From Litoditis marina (Eukaryota; Nematoda; Chromadorea; Rhabditida; Rhabditidae), in the NCBI GenBank assembly GCA_964036275.1, contig OZ038434.1:38463279-38527278 (forward strand): a DNA stretch of 64,000 nucleotides, given 5' to 3'. Positions 23,101 through 35,446 of the stretch are shown here, in pieces. Position numbers and translations under genes: made by a program. Each line of letters begins with the position of its first letter. The first letter of the stretch is position 1. The notes under the pieces were generated by a model. It saw only the letters and a list, made by a program, of their open reading frames with translations. It was not told the origin of the DNA and made no database searches.

Positions 23101-25111
23101 GCAGGTCCAGAGTTTACTTCAAGCTTCCCGCTGTGATGCAAGTCACGAGCTAGACGCGGGTTAAGCAACGAGTGTTTGGGTGGAGGATATACTCTTAGTA
23201 CCGCAAGGGAACAGTCGCCGACACTGGAACGCCGAATCTGGGGTAATAGCCGCAGGTCCAGAGTTTACTTCAAGCTTCCCGCTGTGATGCAAGTCACGAG
23301 CTAGACGTGGGTTAAGCAACGAGTGTTTGGGTGGAGGATATACTCTTAGTACCGCAAGGGAACAGTCGCCGACACTAGAATGCCGGATCTGGGGTAATAG
23401 CCGCAGGTCCAGAGTTTACTTCAAGCTTCCCGCTGTGATGCAAGTCACGAGCTAGACGCGGGTTAAGCAACGAGTGTTTGGGTGGAGGATATACTCTTAG
23501 TACCGCAAGGGAACAGTCGCCGACACTAGAATGCCGGATCTGGGGTATTAGCCGCAGGTCCACAGTTTACTTCAAGCTTCCCGCTGTGATGCAAGTCACA
23601 AGCTAGACGCGGGTTAAGCAACGAGTGTTTGGGTGGAGGATATACTCTTAGTACCGCAAGGGAACAGTCGCCGACACTAGAATGCCGGATCTGGGGTAAT
23701 AGCCGCAGGTCCACAGTTTACTTCAAGCTTCCCGCTGTGATGCAAGTCACGAGCTAGACGCGGGTTAAGCAACGAGTGTTTGGGTGGAGGATATACTCTT
23801 AGTACCGCAAGGGAACAGTCGCCGACACTAGAAAGCCGGATCTGGGGCTGCCGCAGGTCCACAGTTTACTTCAAGCTTCCCGCTGTGATGCAAGTCACGA
23901 GCTAGACGCGGGTTAAGCAACGAGTGTTTGGGTGGAGGATATACTCTTAGTACCGCAAGGGAACAGTCGCCGACACTAGAACGCCGGATCTGGGGTAATA
24001 GCTGCAGATCCACAGTTTACTTCAAGCTTCCCGCTGTGATGCAAGTCACGAGCTAGACGCGGGTTAAGCAACGAGTGTTTGGGTGGAGGATATACTCTTA
24101 GTACCGCAAGGGAACAGTCGCCGACACTAGAATGCCGGAAATGGGGTAATAGCCGCAGGTCCAGAGTTTACTTCAAGCTTCCCGCTGTGATGCAAGTCAC
24201 GAGCTAGACGCGGGTTAAGCAACGAGTGTTTGGGTGGAGGATATACTCTTAGTACCGCAAGGGAACAGTCGCCGACACTAGAATGCCGGATCTGGGGTAA
24301 TAGCCGCAGGTCCAGAGTTTACTTCAAGCTTCCCGCTGTGATGCAAGTCACGAGCTAGACGCGGGTTAAGCAACGAGTGTTTGGGTGGAGGATATACTCT
24401 TAGTACCGCAAGGGAACAGTCGCCGACACTAGAATGCCGGATCTGGGGTAAAAGCCGCAGGTCCAGAGTTTACTTCAAGCTTCCCGCTGTGATGCAAGTC
24501 ACGAGCTAGACGCGGGTTAAGCAACGAGTGTTTGGGTGGAGGATATACTCTTAGTACCGCAAGGGAACAGTCGCCGACACTGGAACGCCGGATCTGGGGT
24601 AATAGCCGCAGGTCCAGAGTTTACTTCAAGCTTCCCGCTGTGATGCAAGTCACAAGCTAGACGTGGGTTAAGCAACGAGTGTTTGGGTAGAGGATATACT
24701 CTTAGTACCGCAAGGGAACAGTCGCCGACACTAGAATGCCGGATCTGGGGTAATAGCCGCAGGTCCAGAGTTTACTTCAAGCTTCCCGCTGTGATGCAAG
24801 TCACAAGCTAGACGCGGGTTAAGCAACGAGTGTTTGGGTGGAGGATATACTCTTAGTACCGCAAGGGAACAGTCGCCGACACTAGAATGCCGGATCTGGG
24901 GTAATAGCCGCAGGTCCAGAGTTTACTTCAAGCTTCCCGCTGTGATGCAAGTCACAAGCTAGACGTGGGTTAAGCAACGAGTGTTTGGGTGGAGGATATA
25001 CTCTTAGTACCGCAAGGGAACAGTCGCCGACACTAGAATGCCGGATCTGGGGTAATAGCCGCAGGTCCAGAGTTTACTTCAAGCTTCCCGCTGTGATGCA
25101 AGTCACAAGCT
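20150..25111. repeat. Satellite A array 2, 151-bp unit with 9-unit higher-order repeat
   Basis: About 33 units of the 151-bp satellite. Positions 22,016-22,657 recur at 23,375-24,013 with shared variants (AAAGCC, CAGATCCACAG, GGAAATGGGG), a 1,359-bp (9 x 151) higher-order repeat. The first unit at 20,150 is diverged, and the last merges with the exon fragment at 25,112. The array marks the junction between segmental copies I and II. Confidence 0.96.
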
Positions 25112-25163
25112 ATGGAGAGTTGGAGAGTGTGCCGGCAGCATTCTGCGGTGCTCAGCAACAAAG
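25112..25163 (+). pseudogene. Exon fragment fused to satellite A (copy II)
   Basis: Same structure as 1077-1128: the last 151-bp unit runs into ECAGSILRCSATK, followed by the GTACG donor. It keeps the phase needed for the next exon at 25,822. The satellite-exon breakpoint is identical in both copies, so the fusion predates their duplication. Confidence 0.55.
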
Positions 25164-25821
25164 GTACGTTTCCGGCTTATTGAGGTGGATGGTGGAAACT
25201 TGTAAAAGAAACTTTAATTCTGAACTCTGTTAGCATTCCTAGAACGTTTTCCATTTTGCTACTCATAGAGCGTGATAGTTGTACCCTCATACAATTGTTT
25301 TTTTGTCATTTCTGCTAACTACGTATTCGGGAGAAAATGTTGCAGTCAACTCTTTCTATCTGGTGATCTGGTCCTAGGTGCTTGGAGAACAGTTGGGTTT
25401 GAGAGTGTTTTCACATTGAATTGGATCTGAAGTTCGAAAATACCGATTCGATCAATCACTGCTCAAGTGGCTATAATGTATTAATCAAATTTATATGAAT
25501 TGAGATTGGAAAGAATAGAATTGTCTCTTCCCTAGACAATCAAGTTTTTTCGCATTGATTTCGGCTACGAATAGAATAAACTGAAGAGAATGTGTGGGAA
25601 TCTGGATCGATTTTCATGTTCATTGTCTACATTGTGGCGATGGTGTGCACATCTCATCGTTATTTGTTATATTTTAACAAAATTTGATAAAAATGCCCAC
25701 ACTCCAAAGCAAGTGCTAGTAGTTTTCAAGATCATACTACAACAGTCTTGGTTTTTTCGTGAACTGATAACTTTTTTACGGTTGTACGTTTCTTTGCACC
25801 TAGTTTTCTATGTTTTTTCAG

Positions 25822-28800
25822 CTGAAACATAAGCGGTTGGTGAAATATGAGAAGGAGTATTTGGAAATGAAGGAACAGGAGCTGGAAAACGAGGATCCCC
25901 TTGTGAGGTTACAGGTATGTGAACGAGATGAATTGTCTGAGTTTATGTGTTCAAAGACATCTTATGCTGTCATAGTTTCTCACTTATTTTCTAGTTTGTC
26001 ATATGAGTTACTAGTTTTTTTAGTTCAGCGTAAATGGAGGAGTGAAGTAGTCTTCTTTTGCCTGAGACCGGAATCTACAACATTGGTAGAACTCCTGTAG
26101 AATTGTGTAGAATTCGGCTAGAGACTGAGCTCGCATTGAGGATTGAGCATAGTTTTCTTCGCAAGAATGTGTTACTGTGAAAAAGAGAAGTAGTCCATAC
26201 GGTTTTTTTCAGAAGGAAAACGCGCGCCATTGCGAAACGATACTCCGATTAGAGCGCGAAAACGACGACTTGGTCCACGACTCAGCAGTCGCATGTCCCA
26301 GGTACATGAACGGGACCTTCCATGTCCCGGTACTGTCCCGGGACGGTACCAAGAGTTACGGTAGAAATGGAGCAGATTTGCATAAATGATGACAAAAATT
26401 CTCCTCGATTCTGACTTTTATATGCAAATATGCTCCATTTCTACCGTAATTTTTGGTACCGTCCCGGGACAGTACCGGGACATGGGACTTCTCGTTCTTG
26501 TACCTGGGACATGCAGTCGCCTGAGGAGTTGGTGACGAGCAAGATTGAGCTGCGACAGAAGTTGGACGCCACGGAGGTACATTTTGATTCATGCATCCAT
26601 AGTCACCTACAGTAATCTTACATACTTTCTATAGACTGTAAAACATAGAGTTAAGTGAAAATAAACGCGACAGCATGTTAGCTTCTAGAGTTATATGATG
26701 AGGGATGGGAAAACCTAAATATTACCGCCTTTCTAAAACGTCAAGACAGCGATAAACTGGCTAGGAGTTTTGAGTTCATAATTCAAGTGTCTACTAACGA
26801 TGTTCATAGACGCTTATGGGATTTTCGCCTTCTGCGTGTTCGTGTGTTTCAGTCGCGGTAAACAATTTCAAGTGAAATCGTATGTGAATAGAAATTAAGA
26901 GTCGCGATTTTGTTCATAAGCTACATGTTAACCATCCGGAGCAGTAATAATTTGGGTTACACCGTACACATTAGAAAGTAGGGTATACTGTATACTCTCG
27001 ATTTAAATTTCTGTTTGTTTTCAATTGTATGTTTCAGGACAACCTAGAAACAGCTACCAACTCAGTTGAGCGAATGACCCGACAAAACCATGACTTACTC
27101 GAGGAGAACAAGAATCTACACAGAGAATATGAACAGGTAACACAACATGTAATTTTTCACGTAAACGTGTAACACAGCAGAAATTCATAATACAACATTC
27201 ATTTTCTCGTTTGGTTCGCCTGCAAAATACTGTATGTAAGGTGAAAATAGCTGCAAGTTGAGATGATAGTTATCACTTTTGTGGCTTAACGATTTCGTGA
27301 CCCCATTAACCTCATGGAAGTAATGTTACAGGCTTTCGCTTTAACCATTTGAAACCAACACTATTCAGAGAAGGTAAATTCAAAGTATTGATTCTTGTAG
27401 ATCGAAGAAATGTGTCGCCGCGAGGTGGAACGACTTGAGGAGAGCGACGAGATATCTGAGAAACTGCTCCACGAATACAAACAACCGTTCTCACAGATGA
27501 GTCAACGGTACGTTGAAAACACAACGTTTCGATATTTTTTTGAAGTCAGAACTTTCGTCAGAGTCGAAAATTGAAAAATTCGTTTTTGTGAACATACACA
27601 AAATCATCCCTAGTACGAAGTTACTACAAAGTTGATCACGAAGTAATAGGTCGACCTACCCGAAATTATGTGCGAACGTTGAAACATGACAAAATAGACG
27701 ACGTGTTATGTTTCGTACTTTTATTTTACTTGTATAAATGCATTCGTTTGCTTTTCAGGTGTGACACGAAGCGCGAACAGTTCCAGACGCAGAAAAGAGC
27801 CATCATTGTGAGTATTCATTTTTGTCGGTTTTGAGCATTCTTGCGGATGACAATATGTTGATTGAAATGCTATTCGTCCATGTTTTTCTCGGCTATTTTT
27901 CACAACAGAGCAGCGTGCATGTTATACATATGTTAATATAACATCGTTGATCGATTTTTGAAAGGTAGAATCCAAGTGAAAGGATGAATGGAACCCGTTG
28001 TTCACATTTTGGTACGAGTTTCGGCACGTTTTTCAATCTTTGCTTTCAGTCCCGCGTCTCCCAATGTGACGGATGTTGACCCTCCGTACAGGAGTAGGAG
28101 GCGAATAGAAGTCCGGCCCGCACACCTCTGGAAGGTCCCGACCTACTCTCACAGCTGCAGGAGAGGGAGGCTCATGTGAAGTGGGTGGTTGTTTCTATAA
28201 CAAATGAAAAAGGGTGGATGAAATGTAAACAAAAAACTGGAAAATAACCTTTCTGTCAGGTTACCAAGACCGGGATGTTATAATTTATAGAAAATTGTAG
28301 AGGGTAGTATCACTGCTAGATCTACTCTCGCAGCTGAAGGAGAGGGAAAAGTGAGTGGCTAATTGAATTTTTTTTTTCACAAAATTGCTTGCTTTTCGGT
28401 TTTTACGACATCAAATAGCCAGTGAAGAAAGTATAGTTTTTTCTTTGAGGTTTAAAATGAATCAATGTTCGAGTTTTTTCTGAATGTGAGGTTGTTTACC
28501 CTATAGCTTGCTGACGATATAGATTATCTCACCAACGGTTAATTACCGTTGTTACACTTATATGATAAACAGTTGTATTATAGTTATTAATGTTATTATT
28601 ATCACTAATTTTCCGTTCAGAGCCCTCGAGATCGATCTGGCGCAGACGAAGTTGGCTTTGGTGGAAGCCGAGTGCCGTAATCAGGATCTCACCCATCAGA
28701 TCATGACCCAAAACGAGAGTGACGGAAAAAGGTGAGGAACATATTTTCTGGGTTCGGGAACTAATCACGATAATCTATTTTTAATTGATACAACGTTTTA

Positions 28801-29407
28801 TGGAACATGAAAGCGTGAAAATTTAAACTGGGCGAAGTTGAACCGACGAAAATAACCACTAGATCATGATGCGGAGCGATGGCGATAGGAAAATGTATGA
28901 GAAGAAACTGAATCGTTGTTGTAATTTGAAAAATTTCGACCGAAACGGGGCGGACTAAACTACAAACATGGCAGGATTTCTCCGTGTCATAACCGGGATT
29001 ATCATTATTCACTTTCAGCTCATAGTGGTAATTGGCATGTTTCAATTGATGTTAGTTACATTTGAGATATGTTCGTCGTGCTCACTGACGGTGAACGTGA
29101 ACCATACGTGTTGGTAACGTAAATTTAAGTCCAGTACACGTGGCGAAGTTGGAATGAGACTTCAGCTAGTGATAAGTATGTAAAATGAGTACTAAGTTGA
29201 ATCGAATGCGACTTTCTACGTGTGGTAGACATACATAACAAATGTTTCTTGAATATGGTTGTATTCGCTCACTTTCGGGAATCAAACACTGATTCACAAA
29301 TTTCCAGGTGGTTCAAGAAGACGATGTCCTCACTGCGTGAAGTCGGTTCCTCTCTAAAACAGCACGAACGATCCCACAGTACCCTGTCGGTGGTAGATAG
29401 GTACTGA
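25822..29407 (+). CDS. tbc-11: tbc-11 (RABGAP1-like) C-terminal coiled-coil exons, copy II
   Basis: Near-identical to copy I, displaced by about 24 kb. Exons: 25822-25914, 26213-26576 (split by the transposon), 27038-27136 (TNSVERMTRQNHDLLEEN), 27401-27507, 27759-27807, 28050 onward, 28621-28731 and 29308-29407 (ending VVDRY and TGA). Exon lengths equal those of copy I, so splicing phases are kept. Differences are mostly point changes, such as REYEQ for RKYEQ. In the exon at 28050 the conserved Cys motif is followed by an in-frame TGA at 28077, earlier than the TAG of copy I. The duplicated mini-exon downstream is shortened. This copy looks at least as damaged as copy I. No TBC domain is attached. 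Confidence 0.75.
26293..26512. mobile_element. hAT-like palindromic MITE in tbc-11 exon, copy II
   Basis: Same 220-bp inverted repeat as 2250-2469, with the same 8-bp GCAGTCGC duplications (26285-26292 and 26513-26520). A few point changes separate the two copies. Confidence 0.85.
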
Positions 29408-30342
29408 ATCGATTGGGCAGGGACTATGTACTCTAGTGAAATGTGAAGTTAGCTGAAACGTGAGATTACGTGAGATTTGTGAGTTTTCGTTGTTTTCCTA
29501 CATTTTTTACGTGAACAAGTTGCTTGACTGACTTTTTCCTGAATAATCTGAGATTTAGAAAGCCGGCTTTTATTTTTCAGTTCAAACATCCCAACTACGA
29601 GGTGTTTTTTTCATATTCAACGTTTACATAAGTATTTAACTTCATTAGTCATCATCATGCGTCTTGAAATTGTATTTGCATAACCACAGACGGGTCCTCC
29701 ATGTCGGCTGACTGTTGTACATTATTCATGTTTTATCTTTGCAAATGAAGTTTCGTCTTGTTTTTCTCAAATTTAACTGTGTAATTTAGAAACTTCAAGA
29801 AGTTAAAATGTAACTGTTTTATTAAAAATCATAGATTGTCTCGGAATTTCGAATCTTCAGAACTGGTGGAGCCTGGAATTGAAGAAAAGTTGTTTCGGTC
29901 GAGCAATATTCATATTCAAAACGTAACAAGACAGAAAGTGGCTGAACGACTTCATAATTATACCGAGAGAAAACAGGAATCTGAATGTTTTTATAACGTA
30001 CTTTTGGTTTCATAATGACCTTTTTTGAAATTCGGACTGCGAACTATAATTTGTATCTTGAGTAGAAACCACGTCACTTTTCACAAACTTGCACACAGAC
30101 TGAACTGTTTGGCACGTTTTCAAGGTATGATTCGGAGTTACTCAGAACGCTTAGCGTAAATTTTCTGCAATAACAAAGAAGCTACAAAAAAGCATGCAGG
30201 TCAATGATTTTTCTCAATCTGTTCAGCATCTCTCGAAAAAGAGTCGGACTTTCGCTGACCTGTACTCTATCTCGTGAAACTGGCTTGCTAATTGGCAAGA
30301 ATTTGACGGAAACCATAGTTTACCTCATTTTCGTAGTGTCAG
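29408..30342. other. Intervening DNA between tbc-11 last exon and tail exon, copy II
   Basis: Shorter than in copy I. Contains the about 60-codon open stretch ending at 30,015 (NFESSELV, NVTRQKVAE) without a clear start. The right part of the inverted-repeat element follows at about 30,175-30,300, interrupted by a patch similar to gene Z at 30,207-30,250. Confidence 0.45.
30207..30250. other. Gene Z fragment inside inverted-repeat element, copy II
   Basis: TTTTTCTCAATCTGTTCAGC and the following bases match the antisense of the gene Z membrane exon edge (7405-7450). They lie between element sequences (GCAGGTCAATGA and CTGACCTGTACTC). The corresponding patch in copy III is 48277-48320. Copy I has element sequence at this point. 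Copy II no longer contains gene Z itself. Confidence 0.55.
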
Positions 30343-30430
30343 GTCGTTGCTCTTTGTGGTGGGAGTGGTGGCGTTGGGGGTAGTCACCATTTCCTCTCTC
30401 GCAGCAGGTGGGTCTGCAAAGCAAGAATGA
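30343..30430 (+). CDS. Putative alternative 3' exon of tbc-11: membrane tail, copy II
   Basis: Counterpart of 6795-6882, with the same acceptor and phase. Encodes SLLFVVGVVALGVVTISSLA, then GGSAKQE and a stop. Changes from copy I (M to V, T to I, F to S) keep the segment hydrophobic. The donor GATAG/GTACTGA in the exon ending 29407 is also retained. Confidence 0.45.
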
Positions 30431-30948
30431 GAATCAAAAACGGCCTGTTTTTTGTGCAAAACTCGCGTTTTCAAAAGATGCGCACATACAATAAAGAAAT
30501 AGGGAATACCAGACTTTTCTCACGAAAGCTTATAACTAACAGGGTAGCTCAGTTTTCAAATTCTACTTCATGATCTACTGTGGATGTATTTATTTTGTAT
30601 TTTTATTATTTTTTGATTTTGCCACGCTAGAACTACAACCTGAAGATAGGAAGAGGAAGATATATTGATGAATGAACAAAACAGACAAAATGAACGAACA
30701 TACAAAATGAGCAACATTTAATATCTCGAAAATTAATGTACAACCGGAAATTTTGAAACGAGCACTCGAAAATAACGAATCCCTTTGGAACCTACTCATC
30801 TGTTCTATCAAACACGTACGAAATGAAAAATAGTATGAAACAGTCTGAATTGAACGAAATTGAAGGAAAATGCATCGTAGATGGAAAAGTAGGCTTTCAC
30901 GAAATAAACATGTGCTGAAACCAGAACACGTTCAGTTCTGACAAATGA
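30431..30948. other. Deletion site of gene Z, copy II
   Basis: Sequence passes from DNA matching about 7,090 of copy I to DNA matching about 8,700 within a short stretch, so roughly 1.5 kb containing the gene Z exons is missing. No gene remains. Confidence 0.55.
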
Positions 30949-32845
30949 TCAACGTGTTGTAGCATACATCGCAAACTTTGCGACGTTCTTCAGCACAACC
31001 TCTTCATTCAACGGTTTACCATGATGAAAAATACGAGAGACGGAGGGCTCGATAACACTCAGATTCTGAAGAACAGTTCTCACGTTGGCTTCGATACTGA
31101 AGACTGCCTGGAAATGAATCAGATATAAGAAGTCTAGTATTAAAGTAGGACGATTATGTGGACCAATCCCGTGTAAACGGTCCTTTACCGCAATTGAAAA
31201 ATGTATTGCAGTTTAAAGTACTGAAACGTTCGGATTGGTTAACATAATCGTCGTTCTTATTGGACGTGACATGACATGACATGAGCAATGACACGGGATT
31301 TTTGAAGGTTGGCTACGCCGCCGGGTAACCAAAAACAACCCGGTAGCTTTCAAAGAAACTATTGGTTGCTTCCAATCCAAGTCTCAATTACAACCAGACA
31401 GAAAAGTTTTGCCGTTATGTAGGAAAATTACCCCTTCCCTATTTATCTTCAACATCACAACTCCACAAATATCTCCACAAATAGTCCTTTCACGATTTGT
31501 ATCTATTTTAATTTCACACTTTTCCAATTATTGAAAACGGAGTGAATAAGAATATGAATAGTGTCTAGGGAGCTGTTTGTTATGTTCACATTTGTGAAAA
31601 AGTGAATATACAATGCTCTGTATCGCACTTATCACATAGAACAAACGAACCTGATAGACGTCCTTGTTTTCCGTCTCAACGCGTACCAGAATGTAGTTCG
31701 AATCGACGTTTCCACCTCTTTTCTTCAGTTCAATGAGCTGGCTGATTGTCGTTTTGGTAAGGTCTGTTTGGTCCTAAAATTCAGTTAATGACGTTACCGC
31801 AACATTTTCTAGTCGTTTTATGAGTCGTTGTGGTACTAAATGCAATGAATGTTTTCATGTTTAATGAATGGATATTCGGAAAACGAAAAACGAACAACCT
31901 TCCTACTAATAGAATGGCACTGTTGAAAGGGGACAGAAAGGAATGTTGGTATGAGAGAGGTGCTTGAGATAAACCAATAAATACACATTTTATTGCGAAC
32001 TAACGAACTCAATTTGCATACGGTTTACATGTTTCAGCCTGTTTTGGGGCGCGAAATGATATGTTTAGGTACGCCGGGGTACGTTAACTAGCTTTCCGTT
32101 TTGCCCTCCTTTAAGAATTCGTTATTTCGGAGAAAGCCTACGGTCTATATTGTGTTTGTAGTGTGATCTCGCTCCTCGAACTCAAGTGATCAAGTGGTGC
32201 GATATCAAACTGCAACGGAAATGAACACTCGTTCATTGCAAACAAATCTCATCTTTAATCTCCCAATACGGTGAGAGTAACACGTTGTGTTGTAAAATTC
32301 CCACTTTGTTTGGAAAAATATACAGAACGCTACACTCACAACACAACCCCTGGCCATTTAAACCAAGTGTACAGATAACATTTTTTTTCTGTCTAGGAAT
32401 ATCCGTAGGTTTGACCAAGATAAGACTTTGTTATGGAACAAAAAACAGAAAAATAAAAAATGGCCTAGATGGTAAGTCTCTAGTAGTTCCCTACAGTGTT
32501 CGTCAATTACACAATGACGCGAAACGTTTTAAACACATCACAAGTCAGAAACGTGCAATCACAAAGTGCACGAATGCCTCATTGGTCTTATTACAATGCT
32601 AATTCAAGTGACTATTGAATTTACTTCTAGTTTACCTTTGTGACTCCGAAAAAGTCTTCTGGGAGGAACTGTTGTAAGAGTGTTTTTTCTGAGTGGCAGA
32701 CCGTCGGCTCAAAGCAACTATTCAGGGTACATCGGTACAGATCGAGATCCGCCGATTCCAAGAGGTTGAGGAAACACTTGATGTCAGTCAGATTTTCACG
32801 CGCACTCTCCAAATTGTTGCACGTAACCTCTTTGCCGTTTTCAAT
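30949..32845 (-). CDS. Gene Y 3' exons, copy II (unknown protein)
   Basis: Three minus-strand exons in phase 0: 32636-32845 (70 codons, IENGKEVTCNNLES to EDFFGVTK, five cysteines), 31651-31773 (41 codons, DLTKTTISQLIELKKRGG) and 30949-31107 (52 codons plus TGA, AVFSIEANVRTVLQNLSV). Acceptors are CATTTCCAG, ATTTTAG and TTTCCAG. All three frames are open and closely match copy III. Further upstream exons were not found. The evenly spaced cysteines in the first exon and the lack of hydrophobic segments could fit a soluble or extracellular protein, but no family is recognised. Confidence 0.6.
31147..31255. mobile_element. Short inverted-repeat element (MITE), copy II
   Basis: Copy of the element at 9175-9284 (AGGACGATTATGTGGACC, complementary right end), in the same gene Y intron and slightly diverged. 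Confidence 0.7.
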
Positions 32846-34118
32846 CTGGAAATGATAATCATCGAAGGGGTGATAGGAGATAGGCTTGGTTTGAAACTCT
32901 ATACGGCTCAATTTTTTAGAGCAAGCTCATACGGGATAATAATGTTTGCGCCACACATAATCATAATCAACGCTAATGCGTTAACATAACTATCAAACCC
33001 AGGTTAGGTATTGTTCATGAAGAAGAACAGAAAATGAAGTTTATTCACGATTGAAAGCGTGACTCCACTTAAAACCTGACTAAATGTGGCAAGACAATTA
33101 CAAAAATGAAGAGAAAAGCGAGGGATGAGTTAGTTTTTTTTTTTTATTGTTGTGATTTGTGATAATGTCGTGCTTTTGACATAGTTGTTGATGTCTGGAG
33201 CTGGGAACGGATTATCTACACAGTTCACGTTTGGTGTTCGATTCTCGCTTGCGACTTGCGACAATACTAATGTGCTTCCGACTGGTTCCTTCTACCACAC
33301 ACCAGTTATATCTACCGAGTAGTCACAATACTTCGAAAAAAAAGTAACATCTTTTCGCCAATGACGTGAGAAATAGCCAATTTTAGTATCAGGTTTTTAT
33401 ATGCCTTCTACATGAACGGTTCTTTCAAGTTGTCGGTGTTAAACCAGTTGAACATAATAGATTCTCTCGTAAAAAAAGAAAGAAAAATAATATTATTTTT
33501 TTTTGCAACTTTTAGTCAATTTTTATCTTCACAAACTCACGAAATTATCACATTCCTGGTTAACTTGCTAATGTTAAGGTGAGAGGTTAGAAGCTAGTAC
33601 GTAGTACCGGCCATAAGTCATAAGTTCGGGTTCGGGCAACGTTTTGGTCATCTCTGCCCTCGGCAAAATTAGCCAATACGCTGAATTTGATTCCTTTCTG
33701 AACGGGTTTATTTTAGATACGTTTCATACCCAGGTTAACTTCGCAGTTAAATTTCGCAAAAAACAGGCAATCTTGTATTTTATTTACAGTAGTTGGCTGC
33801 TTGTAAAAGCTGAATAGGTAACCATAACTTTAGTGTTCAAGTCACATGAGCGGTAATTTCATGTATTTCTTGTCTATGGAATCGTACTGCGAGTATGATT
33901 CAGATACTCTAATTTATTTCCTTTTCCAAGTTTCGGACGAACCTTTGCTAGACGGACCTTTTTTTTGATATTTGGTAATTTACCGAATATTTTGTATAAC
34001 AGTTGTTAAACACTGGTCCGAACCCATTAAAAACCTATTTGCAACTATTTGAATATCGGAACCTATTTTCCATATATCTTACTTACCACCTTGACCCCTT
34101 TTGGCGAATTCTTTATTT
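32846..34118. other. Non-coding stretch, copy II
   Basis: AT-rich. From 33,709 it matches copy I 12,392 onward; 33,000-33,700 has no counterpart in copy I. Short ORFs are not supported by splicing or conservation. Confidence 0.4.
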
Positions 34119-34778
34119 AACCCGGTAATTCGTTAACCCAAAAAGTTAACCTTAACCGGGTTACCTGGTTAACCCTTTTGTTAACCACTTGGTAACCCCA
34201 AATTTTCCCCAAAAGACGTTGTAAAACAGGGTTAAAGGGACCGTTCCTCTTCAATTTGGGGGTTTGAGCTGATTCGTCGATAATGTTAACATTAAAAAAC
34301 CACAATCAATCATCTAGGTCTCAACGTCCTGTTTTGTTCCGTGCTCTCAAAAATGCGGCGCGACCACGCGCACGTACATACACCGCCGAGTTCACCTACG
34401 TACAAAATTTTCAAAATGTCCATAAAAATACAGAACCATATTCAAAACATAGCCAAAATTACCACAATCAAAGCTGTGACAGAGGATTTGTAAATATCAT
34501 GAAAACAACAAAGCAGAGAGAGATCAAGGATTGCTGCATTACAGTAACCCAAATTCTGTTGGCTTCAAATTTGCTCCAAAATAATGTGGTGTTCTGCACT
34601 TTCTGTATGTAACGTGTGAAACTTTCATATCAAAACAGAATAAATTACTTTTTTGTTTTTCAAAAACACCCTACATTGCACATTATAGAGGTACGGTCCC
34701 TTTAACAAGGGGTTAACAAAAGGGTTACCCAGGTAACCTGGTTGAGGTTAACTGATTGGATTAACGAATTACCCGGTT
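34119..34778. mobile_element. Non-autonomous DNA transposon with GTTAACC-rich inverted ends, copy II
   Basis: Same element and position as 12803-13460. A 3-bp difference in the open frame (ALKNAARPR against ALDAARPR) keeps the frame, but no transposase motif is visible. Confidence 0.75.
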
Positions 34779-35224
34779 CCTTGTGGAATGTGCCTCTTTT
34801 GATTGATCAAAGAACACTCAAATTGGTTGTTTCCTCCCAGACCAAAGAGACACCTCCATTTTCCCAATGGCAAACACCTTATCCATCAGGTCAAAGAGAA
34901 CAACATGTTACGCACATCAGCTCATTTACCATCTCATATCTCATGTATCTTGTCGCACTCCTAAATGATGTAGACTATCAACTCATTAACTAGCTTCATA
35001 TTGTAGTTGTGTACAGTTTATTCACATTCAGTTAAATTCATTGGTCACACTTCTAACATTCATTTGTTTTGAGTTGAAATTAATCAGCCTGTCGTTGTTT
35101 AAAATCACGTATTAGATTGAGTTTAGACTGTAGTAGTTGAATCCGATACTTTGCGCTTTTCATACATTTTTGCAATCATATTGCTGTCAGAACTTTAGGT
35201 ATTTGTTTAGCTCTGAAAAACCGC

Positions 35225-35374
35225 TGCAACTCAAAATACCGGACTCGCTAATTTTGCAACTTAAAATACCGGGTTCAGCCAGATGTCGCCTGTAATGTTT
35301 GACATTCATATGGAGATGCAGGCTAATTCGACACCAGTATTTAAACCTGCATCTTCTCCGGTATTTTAAGTTGC
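35225..35374. mobile_element. Small inverted-repeat element, copy II
   Basis: Counterpart of 13907-14057, with AAAATACCGG and CCGGTATTTTAAG ends. Confidence 0.55.
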
Positions 35375-35446
35375 ACGCGTTTTCACAGAGGTGGAGGCTC
35401 AATTTTCTGGTGGTTCACTGTTAGATATTGCTCATTATTCTTTCAG

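Noticed and set aside
20959..24013. Many near-identical minus-strand ORFs of about 62 codons (MDLRL...TPDPAF) in satellite A
   Set aside because: They restart every 151 bp because the unit length is not a multiple of three, and overlap one another. They have no splice or start context; they are by-products of the satellite.
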